Shown here: positions 42,101 to 54,100 of the stretch, piece after piece | Layout: each line of letters starts with the position of its first letter | Position numbering within the stretch: the stretch's first letter is position 1 | Origin: Xiphophorus maculatus | Taxonomy: Eukaryota; Chordata; Actinopteri; Cyprinodontiformes; Poeciliidae | NCBI RefSeq assembly: GCF_002775205.1 | Contig: NC_036453.1 | Coordinates: forward strand, 7,901,103 to 7,965,102 | Reading direction: 5' to 3' | Length of the DNA stretch: 64,000 nucleotides | Position numbers and translations under genes: made by a program | Notes under the pieces: generated by a model | Seen by the model: only the letters and a program-made list of their open reading frames with translations | Databases searched by the model: none | Told to the model about the DNA's origin: nothing

Positions 42101-45100
42101 GGATCCTCTTACCCGACACGTCAGGCCGCATTAGGCGGAGACTCGCCAGGCGGCCAGTTGGCAGCAATTTTGGTTTTGATCAGAATGATTTCTTTCACAA
42201 ACAATGAAATTAGTTAAAATGTCTCATCTGGTTTGCAAACCACTAACAACCCGTCAGCCTGCAGTGGATGTCCCTCTCCTCTCCCTGTCGCTGCGTCTTC
42301 TCGTCTCTTGTTTCCTTCTGGAAGATGAGCTCATGTTGTTCCAATTTTGGTTGTTGGCGTCTCTCTGTTTTGTCTTGTGGGCCGTGTTTCGGTCCGGGGT
42401 GTTTTCACTCTCATGGCTGCACTTAAAGGGCTTTTAAAATGACGAGCGCTGACGAGGAGCGACATGCTGGCTGATTTCCATTCGCCACTTATCTGAAGAC
42501 ATCGAGTCCATGAAATCAGATCCCAGAAGAGTTTAGAATGGAAATAACAAACCTCCTTTTCTGCTTTGAAGCTCCTCCTTATGTGATCACCAGGGGGCGC
42601 CAGAGCTGCAGTTAAAAAAAGCAACACGACATCTGTGCTCGTTTTTTAAACTGAAGTTACTCAGATTATTGCAAATGGAAAGTGTCATAATGTTTGTTGG
42701 TGGCAGTGAATTTGAGAAGGGATTTTTTTTTGTATTTTTCTTACATCAAATTCCCGTTTAAGCAGGTTTGGGTGGTGAGGAGAAGCCCTGCAACCACATG
42801 TGATTCTGCTCAGAAACATGCATGTTTTTCTGTTTTTGTTGTTTTAAGTTGCAGCCGCTGATGCTGTTTACACACAGTTTAAAGATCGCCCATCTGCTCG
42901 ACGTTTCTGTGAATAAAGCAGAAACAGTCATGTGAAACGGCGGAGGTGAGCTGTGCATGCTCAACTGTTGTTACCTTAGCTGAGGTTGACAATAATGGCA
43001 TTCCTTCATTTTCCCACATAAACTCGCTCCTGCAGCAGCTGCTGCAGCTGCTGAAGCTGCAGCAGCTGCTGCTGTGTTTCAAGTTTAACCTGCAAAGTCA
43101 ACAAGGAAACTGAGGGATGTAAAAATCCACAATAACAAAAACTAAATGAAGTTTTTCTCCCAAGTCAAATCGAACTATTTTTTTTTTTTTACATAAAAAG
43201 TCAGATAAATATTAATAAGAACATATAATTAAAGAGATGAACAGCTTTCTTTAATGATTGCTTTGGTAATTTTTCTAAAAACATTTAATTTATTTAATTA
43301 CATGTGTAATGAGGAAATTTATTGCTAATCTAATTTTCATAAAGCTGTACACAAAGGAAGGGTTAAAATTTAATACCTCAGACGTCCCAGTCGTTATTCA
43401 TGAATCTATTTTATTTATTGTTTATGAAGCATATCTAAAATATTTGAAAGGAAATGAAAAGCTGAAATAATTTGTGCAATGCTACCTGACACGCTATTGG
43501 CTGTTGTCTAGACAGGAGCCAATCCAGGAGCAGCTTTTTCCCCTCAGCTCTGATTGGCTGAGATGAGATGACGTTAGCTTCTGCGCTAGCGCTGAAACGC
43601 TTTCAGCTTATTGCTGAATATTCAGGTAGACTTGGAGTCTGAATTATTAGAATCAATGTTTTAATCTTTTTAGAATCCCCACAGCATGATTCTTCCTCCA
43701 CCATGTTTCTATTATTTTAATCTTTTACATAACATTGAGACCTTTTGGTTCATTAAACTGTGTTTTATTGATATCAGGCCTGTAGGGGGCGTTGTTTAGT
43801 TCAATAGGTTAAAAATGGAAAGCGATGACCTTCGACCTTCAGCTCTGTTTGGACGTTTTGTCTCAATTAGTTTTAAATTTTGTTGCTTAAAATAAAATAA
43901 TTCCTGAAGCTTTGTTGCCTTTTTATATTTATTAAGACAATCTGTTTGTTAGTTTAAAAGTTGTACAACAATTTCTATTTCTATTTTCTGTTTGTTTCCA
44001 CAATTCTCAGAATATTATTTATGTATTCAATGAAATGTGGAGAATTTTAGTTTTCAATTATAGAAAAACTTAAAATAAAAAGTAAAAGAAAATAATCTTT
44101 GCATTAGTGTGATCTTAGATATTTGTTGTTTTTTAATTAATTACATTTTTAGTAAACAACCACACTGGCCTATTATTTTTTATCAGAACTCCTTTAAAAT
44201 GTGACATTAATCTGCATGTCCAGCGTCTGTTTTATAATAAAAACTGTTTAGTGCAAACAGTAAAACAAAAACGCACCAACTGATTAATGTGAGATGGAAA
44301 CTTTGCCAACATCAGAACCAACTCATTTTCCTGGAAAACAGAAAAAATAAAACACATTTTCTGTATGTTTCTTCAAGATCATAATTTGCAGTTATTATGT
44401 GAAAGAGAAAATCAAACCATCATTTGAAACCCTGAAGCAACATGTTCACACTTTGGTTCACCACAGACAACGACCGCATGAAGAGCAGCCAGAAAACTTT
44501 CTGTTCGTCCCGAGACTCTCGGAACATCCGTCCTCCTCCTCCTCCTCCTCCTCCTCCTCCTCCTCCTCCTCCTCCTCCTCCTCCTCCTCCTCCTCCTCCT
44601 CCTCCTCCTCCTCCTCCTCCTCCTCCTCCTCCTCCTCCTCTTCCTCCTCCTCCTCCGATTCTCCCTGCAGCCTCCGTGTCGTTCTGCGGCAGTCGAATCC
44701 GTTTTCTGAGACGCTCCTGTTCGTGAATCTGATTCAGATTATTACTGAAACCTCAGATTACAAACCATAAATCAGTTTAATAATTTCACAATGAGAAATT
44801 AAACATGTTAATGTGATTGTAGCTCAGTTCAACTATAAAATAGATAAATTTGGTTTTTATCAGCTTCCAGTCTCTGTGTGTGTGAAACTTAATCTTTCTA
44901 CATATTTTTCAGTTTATTTAATGTAACTTGGAGTTTTAGTTACTTTGTTGTTTCATTCTTTTAGTTTTTCTAATTATTTTGGGTTAAAATTATTTTTAAA
45001 AATCTGGAATGAACAAATATAAATATAAAAGAATATTACTGTAACTCAATGAAAATATAATCTAAAATACATTTGAATAAAATATAAAAAAGTAGATGAA

Positions 45101-48100
45101 TAAAACTAAAATATTTAAAATGGTCAAATAGTGAAAGTATTTAAGTTCACAAAAATACTAAAATTATATAAAAACAAATGAACCAAAACAAAATTTAAAT
45201 ATTAAAAAACATAAAAGTTAGGAACATGAAATATTAATAAATATAAAAGTTCTAATAAGTTCAGATTTAAATACTGAAACGGATGAATCAATGTTTAGTA
45301 AATTGTCTGAATTCTGTAAAAATTCTGCAGATTTTTGATGATTTGCTGAACTGAACTTTATTCTCATGTGAGAGAAAAACGGCTCGTTGTTTTCCGAGTC
45401 GGTAAAACTTTACGTTTCCTGCAGATTGAAACTGATTTCTTTCTCTCTGACTTCGTCTCATTTTGTCTTTAAATATCCAGAGAAATCCATTTGTTTCTTT
45501 TTTACTTTTAATTGTAGTTTAGCTCTTAATGATGACTTTCCTCCGTAGCTCTGAGAATCGGCTTTGAGAAGCAAAATGCTCTTTATGTGGTTCTGTTTAG
45601 AAAAATAAACATCCAATAAACTCCTGAAGTTTCACAATGTTTGATTTTATTTTTTATCAAATTATTTAAAAAATTATCCTTTATGTTATGGAAAGACGGT
45701 CGGCCCTTTTCATAGAAGAACTTTAAAAACTGTCAGGTTTTTAAATTTTCTTAGAAAAACAGAACGCCTTCAGTCAGAGGCTTCTTCAAATTGACCGTAA
45801 CACAGACTGCTACAGGAAATTTATCCTGCCAACAACCAGAATTAATATGAGTTGCATTTAATTTCTCTTTGGGATCAATAAAGTACCTTTGAATTTTACT
45901 TTGAATTTGGATTGAAGGTTTTTATTTTTCAAAAGCTGAAAATGTTCAACTTTTGAAACTGAAAAACTGAAAGTTTTTTCTACAAAATTCCTGAGATTAA
46001 ATATTCAAAATTTCCACGTTTTTTTCATGCACATTTTCCACTTTTGGAGCTCAGAAATGTCCATGTTTTTTCTAGAAAATCTCTGAAATAAATTTTAAAG
46101 AGTGTTGGTGGAGATTTGCTCCTATTTTCGGTCTGCCTGTCGTTAGCTGTCCGTCGCCGAGGTCCCGCTCAGCCAGCTGGCGGACGCTGGAGGCTTATTT
46201 GGGGAGTGAAACATCAGAGGTGTGGTCATCATCCTCATCATGGGTGCAGCGTTCTCCCGTTTCGCGCCGCAGAGCGAAGACGATGTGTGTAATGCGGCGG
46301 CGTAGGCCTGAGTGCGCGGTGTGAACGTGTCTGCCGGGGTTGGCTGGAGTCTGCAGCCACTTAGCCTGGCGAGGCGTTCCTAAGCCTCTGCAGCGCGCCG
46401 GGCGGCCGAAAGCCGATCTGTAAATAACAGACATGTGTTTGAAACCGAGTCCGCGGCCGCAACCAGAGCGAGAACAGCGCCTCGCTCCGACGTCAAATTA
46501 TTTCATCCAGTGTTGTATGACAATCACGCTGTAATAGCTCCAAAACGGCGGCTGGTTCTGATTATTGGGGATGGAGGCTCTGCGTAACCTCACGTCAAAT
46601 TATCTGAGTCTGACAGCTGCAGCTGCTGGAGACGGCCGAGGGACGGCCGCCTCGCCGGCTGACCCGCCGCCTGCCCAAGAGTGGCCCAAACAATACAAAC
46701 GGCCTAAACAAAGCACTTTAAGAGGGAGAGCCCTTGACCTCTGTTGACTTGCTGGCTGGGAGTGGAGAGGCGGTTTTTATTTTCATCTGGGCCCAAGTGG
46801 AGGATGTTGAGACGCTTACTGGGCCTGACGGACCGCCGCCCGTCAGAACGGCATTCTGCTTTTTCAAAACTAATTGTAATCTTTTTCTATCTGTAGGGAG
46901 AGATTACAGGTGATTTTATTCTCATGAACTTTAAAATGTTTAAAATATTTTTCTTTGCAGAAAATTCACTTCCTGCAGTTTGTGCCTCAGCAGGCCTACA
47001 AATGTTTATGATAGAAATAATTGACATTTAATTTAGTGATCAATTAATCATTAATACAGACCAAACAAACACTCAGAGCCGTAACTAAGACAGAACTGGA
47101 CAACTTATTTAATCATTTGCATTTAAGATAAAAAGAATCTTGTTTGTAAAAATGTTCAAATCTCATAGTTTTAGTTTCACAACACAAGGAATAAAAATAG
47201 TTTTCCAATATTTTTGTTTCAGTCCCTGAAGTCAAAACTTTGCAGAACCAAATTTATCTGGGATGTTTCAGTTTTTCACATCTGAAACTTTTCATCAATT
47301 CTTTGATCAAGATCAGAATAAACACTTGAACTGACTTTCAGTTCAGAGAACCCAAAAGTTTTCCTCCTTCACTCCGGTCGACCCGGTTCTACTGGAACCA
47401 GAACATCTGCTCCACCTCCAGCTGCTGTGGTTCTGACTCAAACCTACCTGTTCCCCTCCTGGCCTGTGGGGGCGCTGCACCAAGAACCTCTGAAGACACT
47501 GAGAGCAACTTCCTTCTTCACCAGATGGAAACAAGATGGAGGATTTTAGTGTTGGAGGATTTCTCTTTAGTCTTTGGCTAAAGACCAGGAGCCATTTCTG
47601 CTGCTAGCGCTAGGCTAACACGTTAGCTTTGGTTGTAGTTACCCAGAATGCCCTGCACTGTAGTCCACTTCCTGCTTTTGGAGCGGTCTCCGGTCCGCTT
47701 GACGTTTCACATTCAAACCGAACCAGACCTGGAGGACCAGAGGTCAGAGGTCGATTGGGGTTCACACCTCCAAACCAGCCGGACTCGACTGGATTAAGTT
47801 GAAACTTAAAGAGCTTTTCAAGTTTTTAGAAACATTTTACTGTTGGACCATTTCTGGTGAAAACCTAAACGGACGTTTTTACTCAGAAAAGCTTCTGAAT
47901 CTGAAATAATTGTGAGAAAGGCAGTAACGTTTTTTATTTTATTGAGCTGGTTCAGTTCGAGTCCGTCCGTTCCAGAGAGTCGAATGCGATGTGTCGGAGT
48001 CCAGAACTACAGAGCTGCTGGTGTTCTGAAGTGGGCCGGCGTGCAGGAGCCCGACCTGGTACCGCCGAACTGTTTCCTGTCACCCGGCTCCCAGCAGCCG

Positions 48101-51100
48101 TTCAGCCTGAGATCGGCCCAGAGACACCAGACTAGTTTGGGCAACACCTGACTCAGCCTGCTCCGCCGCCTCCATTAGAGCCAATGAGCGCTGAGGGAAA
48201 GCAGAACGCCTCGCTCTGCAAATTGGAGCCTCTGGGGTCAAGTTGCAGGAATATGTCAATTACTTAAATTGATCAGGAGACGGTTTCCTTGATAACCAAT
48301 TTGATCGAGCTGCCGATCGAGTTACACGCATAGCGGCACAAGGGAACCAAACAGGGCGTCTCAAAAATTGGTCCGCCACGCTAAAAACACTAAACCCAAT
48401 TTCCTTTGTGAAGGTAATTCTGTTTGGTCCTGTCAGGTGGCGGATGGGGCCGCGGCCCGGCCCGTAAACAATGGCATTTCAGTTGATTTAATTAGGCACA
48501 GAGGAAGCATTTAGGGGCTTAATTGAGATTGCAGTGGGAAATTGCTCTGAAATAAGGCCTACCTGCGTTTCTTCCCCCTCTCTCTCTGGCCGGGGCGAGC
48601 AAGACGAGGGATTTCTCTCTCCTCTTTGTAGATAATTAGAATTACGGTAATCACTCCCTGGATGACCTGTGATTGGAGGGAGCCGCATACCGAAGCCTGA
48701 GGACGGAGGCTACGGTAGGTTTTATTCAGAGGCCGTCGCGTTGCGCCGCGCCGTGCCATGCTGCGCCGTGCCGTGCTGCGCCGTGCCGTGCTGCGTCGTG
48801 CCATGCTGCGCCGTGCCGTGCTGCGCTGCGCAGCGTCGTGCCATGCTGCGCCGTGCCGTGCTGCGCCACGCCGCGCCGTGCCATACTGCGCCGCTCAGCT
48901 TTCACATTTTAAATCATCCAGACGTCGCCCAATTGGTCAGAAACCTGCAGAAATAAAGTTTCAGCTTCAGGATGTTTCTGTTCTGACAGGAAATGGATTA
49001 ATTAGTTTGAACAAAACTCATTTGTATGGTTTTTTATAACGATTTAGAGCGGCAACAAATGATTAATTCAAACCTTTATAATACAATACTAGAAATATAT
49101 TACAAAAATGCAAACAAACATTTTAAAATAAGAAACTAAACAGTTTTATTGCCTAAAATGAAATGATAAACGCAGCTTTCCCTTAGTGAATGTTTGAATC
49201 TGCAGCTAAAACCACATTTTTAACCTGAACGTGAGAAAACGGCGTGTAAATCTGATCAGTTTGTCATTTTGGGGATTCAATTATTGATTAACGGATAGGA
49301 AAATAAAAAATCCGAGATTTTTTAGGAGTTTTGTGTTGCACATATTTACAGGCAGTTTTTTTATTATTTAGATACAAAATGTTTATTTCTGGCTCAGTTT
49401 CTGCTCAGCAGACGGTCTTTTCTTTTTCTCCACTTATTGATTAATTGATTAGTAGATTAGTTGATGGTTGTGTTAATGATTGATTAATTTTAATGTAATT
49501 TTAGCTTTGCTGAGAATCTTTTAGTTTCTTTTTTTAAGTGTCCTGGTGAAAATATTTGGTTTTGCTGCTGAGGAACAGGAACGGTGCCGTTCTTCCAGCC
49601 CACTGTCGCCTCGTGCTTCAGTTAACGATCTATTGGACCAGAAACATTTTACCAATCACAACACGATGGTTGGATTTAACTAAATGATATAATTTTATTG
49701 ACTGTTATTAAATCTCAGATTAGGATTATTATTGGCTTGTTAGGGATTATTTGATATAATTTGAACCTTTTTGTCCTGTAAAAAATGACTGGTGCTACAT
49801 AATTAATCTACACTGAAAGAAATTAAAGTTTCCAAACTGGGATTCATATTTTTACTGTCAAAATTAAAAATTGATATTTTAACAAGCTGTAGTTATGTTT
49901 TATACTCAGATTAAAACATTTCAATCTCTGTTTACCAATTATGACTTTTAAAGACAAAAAATATGCAGAACACATTTTTAGGATATTTTTACTTATGAAA
50001 ATAAATTAACTTCCTCATACTTGTTATTTATGTTGGTCTAGTTCATACATTTAAATGTGCTTCAGTTTGTCTAAATGTGAAAGTTGATTGTTGCAGGCAG
50101 TTTTAAAAACCTGCTGAGGAAACTGTACTATTCTCTGTTGTCCTTCCACTTAACTTTCTGTTAATGTGCTTAGACATTAGCAGTCAGCTGTTGTGGTTAG
50201 GTAGTCTGCTGGGCATGACTGCAGAGATTTCTGTTAAAAATCCTTTTATGTCTCATGATCATCTAGAAATATGAGTTTATATTTTTATTTTATATGAAAT
50301 CCATAATCATCAAAATTAACAAAAACAGTGAAAACATTAAACTTTAACAGATCTTTCTGTAGAATTACTCCAATGTACTTTTCAATCTTTTACTTTAGAT
50401 GATAAACCAGTGAAAAGTACATAATTTAGATTTTTATTAGTATTTTATGAACATAAAAGGCATTATAAAGTATAAAGCCATAAAGTTTATTTTTCCCTCC
50501 AGGCGTTTGGCTTCATGTCTCGAGTCGCTCTGCAGGCGGAGAAGATGAACCATCATCCAGAGTGGTTCAACGTTTATAATAAGGTAAAACATTTAAATCA
50601 GTTACAGAACAAGACGTTTTCTCTGTTGATCCTGTTTGGTTCTGTACAAATCGCAGAAACTCTGAGATGATCAACAGATTTTAACAAACTAAAAAAACTA
50701 ACCCTTTTTTGAGAAATCTTTCCATCCAAACTCCTAAAATATTCTAAAGGTCAGAAAAAAACACATAAAAAACTAGTTTCACCTGCAATCCTTTAGTTTT
50801 TCTCTTCAAACCTTTGCAGATATCCAGGGCTGAAACGATTAATCAGATTACTCGATTATTGGAATACTCATCTGATTTAGTAATTGATCGATCAATTGCT
50901 AACAAAAGAAATGCACTCAGGGCAGCAATTAAGACAAAATTGTATAAACTTGTACATTTTGGATTTAAGGTGGGAAGAAAACTTTTTTATTTTTTTCACG
51001 TTATGTTTATTTTTAGCTGTTATTGCATTTTAGGATTTATTATAAAGTATTTCTACTTTTACTTGAGTGAAATTTCTGGATTTTCTTCCCACTGAATGAA

Positions 51101-54100
51101 AATCAAACCTGTTTTAACCAGACAGACTCAGACACAAACCTGCAGCTTCTGTTAAAGTTTAACTGATTTTAAACATTTTATTTTATTTTTTGTTCTTTAT
51201 ATGAATTATTGTCATTTTGGTTCTTAAAATACTAAAATTTCCTTTACATTATGGTCTGTCTGATGATGTAATTTTTAAATATTAGATGATAATCTGACCA
51301 GTTACTCAGTACTAGAGTGGACTTTCTACAGAATACCTTTTACTTTTAGTTGAGTATAATTTTCCGGAGCTCTTCCCGCCTCGTCAGTGATTTTTCCTCG
51401 GAGGTAGAGAAGTGCGTGACGCAGCCGGTCGGTGAAAATCTCTGGGCATTAGGCTGAAGCCGCTGAATTACCGTGCGGTGCAGCGCGGCTCTTTAGGAGG
51501 AATGCTGCTCCTAATCCACTCTTTATTAAAGCGGCTGCAGGTCTCTGCGCTCTGCACCAGGCACTGGGAGGCAAACCTGAACAAAATACTTGATCCATTC
51601 TGAATTCATACTGAACATAAATAATGTTCTGCTCGGTTTTCATGATTCGCTGAAGTGTGAAGAAAAATCTCACTGGTTTAAGTTGCTCAGCTGATCGGGG
51701 GTGTACTTACTTTTCCACGGCTCCTCCAAACCTTCATGCAATCTCTAAAAACCTCAAAGCCCCCAGGATTTTCTGACGTGTGTTTAAAATAACAAACCCA
51801 AGTCTAGTTGAGTTTTTCTCAGCAGTTACAAACTCTGTTTCATAATCTTAGTATCAAAATAAAGCTAAAACTTTGGAGACTCAACCAGAAACGTAAATAT
51901 CACTGCAGAATGTAAACCTTTTAGAAATATCATGAATAAAGAGACAAACACTTTGGAAACCAAAGATCCACATTACTTTGCTAAAATAAACTCGGTAACA
52001 CTTTATTTGACGAGTTGTGAGTAAGATTGTCGTGACTCCGTCATAAACATGACATAACACCTTCATGAATATTTAAACTTTAAAATTATGTAGCTTTATG
52101 TTATTAAAGCTAAAGTTTAATCAGTAATACTTTTATAACAAATTTATGTCAGATCATGATTTATTAGTTAATGTCAAGTTGTCATAACAAAAACATTTTG
52201 AATAAAGTCAACTTTGTATTAAAAGCGCCATGATTTACCGAATGACACTTTATGACAACAGTCATAAATATTCATGAAGACTTTCTCATGTTCATCAGTT
52301 CAGGTGTCATGTTTATGATGGAGTCATGTCTCTTATTCACAACCCGTCAATAAAGTGTCGCCATAAACTCAAACGCATTTAGATGTTTAAGTAAAAATAC
52401 TTTAACATTTTGCCTTTGGCACCATCTATAAAAACATCGATGCACCAATCCGATATCAATATCTGTATTGATGCTGATAATGAAAATTATAGAATATCCT
52501 GACGGTGTCAGCAGCTCTGACTGAACAAGTTAAAGTTGTTTTTATATGTTTGACCAAAATGGTGAATCTGTTGGTGTATTTAAGTTATCAAACAAATTTG
52601 TAGTTCAGTGCATTTATGTCTGTGTAAAAGAATAAAATAAAAAGGTTCTGTATCAGTTGGTACTGAACCTCAGATATCTGTATGGAGAGAGAAAAAAACT
52701 TTTTAAAATACCCACATTTGTTTTTTATTGAAATCCTAACCCTATAAAATATTAAGAGTTTGAAGTGTATTTTTTGTAATCCAGTGTAAAACAATAAAAA
52801 AAAGTTACTACAAATTTTGTCACATTTTAGGGAAAAAACACAAATTAAGCCACTTAAATATATATTTATTTTTGGCACTGCCTGAGCTCCATATGGGGTC
52901 TTTTTGTTGAAGATTTCTGCAGAACCTTGGACTTAAACTCAAACTCAAATACTTTTTATCAGCTTCTAGAAGAGTCTTGCGTTTCCATGGAAACCAAATG
53001 TGTTTATGTTTAACTGAGAGGAGGAGCAATAATGAAGGAAGAGAAGTTTAAGGCCTTGTTAACACGACACGATCTAATGAAAATTTAATTTTTGTTCCGT
53101 TTCTGTTATTACATTTACATGAAGACGTTCTAATTACAATCTTTGTTCACACAGTAACGATACATCGGAAACGTGTAATGCTCTCGCCATGCCACTAGGC
53201 GGTGCTAGGTTCTTTGAACCTAAGTGGCATGTGTTTTAAAAAAAAGTTCTACTTGAAGGCACGTCTGTTCGCGTTCCCCCATCAGGTCCCGTTCCCCCAT
53301 CGGGTTTCGTTCTCCATCAGGTCCCGTTCCCCCATCAGGTCCCGTTCCCCCATCAGGTTTCGTTCTCCATCAGGTCCCGTTCCCCCATCGGGTTTCGTTC
53401 TCCATCAGGTCCCGTTCCCCCATCGGGTTTCGTTCTCCATCAGGTCCCGTTCCCCCATCAGGTCCCGTTCCCCCATCGGGTCCCGTTCCCCCATCGGGTC
53501 CCGTTCCCCCATTGGGTTTCGTTCCCCCATCGGGTCCCGTTCTCCCATCGGGTCCCGTTCCCCATCGGGTCCCGCTCCCCATCAGGTCTCGTTCCCCCAT
53601 TGTGTCTCGTTCCCGAGGGGTCCCGTTCCCCCATCGGGTCCCGTTCCCCCAGATATTGGGGGAACCACACTGTGTGTGTCTGATTAGGGCGCAGTTGTAA
53701 AAAAGTGGGCTAACTTCTCTGAAACCCGCTGTGTGAGTTTTCACGGTGTCTGTAGTTCTCTAGATCAGAGCTGAACAAGCAGGCGTGTATTTTGCCGCCT
53801 TGGTGATGCGGAGCGATGAAGAGACGCTGAGGGAACCGGACCTGATGGGGGAACATGAACTGTAGCAACAGCAGCATTATCAGTAGTTTCTTCTTCTGTG
53901 GATGGTAGGAAGCAGCTGTTTTGCGTCATGCTGTGCATTAGCTAGAGATTCCCTGACAGAAAAGATCCATTTATTCTGTTTACAAGACAACGGTACCGGT
54001 ACGTTCAGAACCACTGGACTCTGGAACCCGATTTCAATCTGTGCCGTTTCAGAGGAAACATTCGGTGGTTTCATGTAAATGTAGAGAACAAACCCAACAA

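Noticed and set aside
44399-44770. Frames with long polyserine or polyproline
   Set aside because: Produced by the (TCC)n microsatellite; no family similarity outside the run.
48559-49039. Arg/Ala/Cys-rich frames on both strands
   Set aside because: They translate the GC minisatellite at 48741-48895.
53202-53744. Possible repetitive protein or CRISPR-like array
   Set aside because: Units are contiguous 17-18-base minisatellite repeats with no unique spacers; open frames arise on both strands because the unit length is near a multiple of three.
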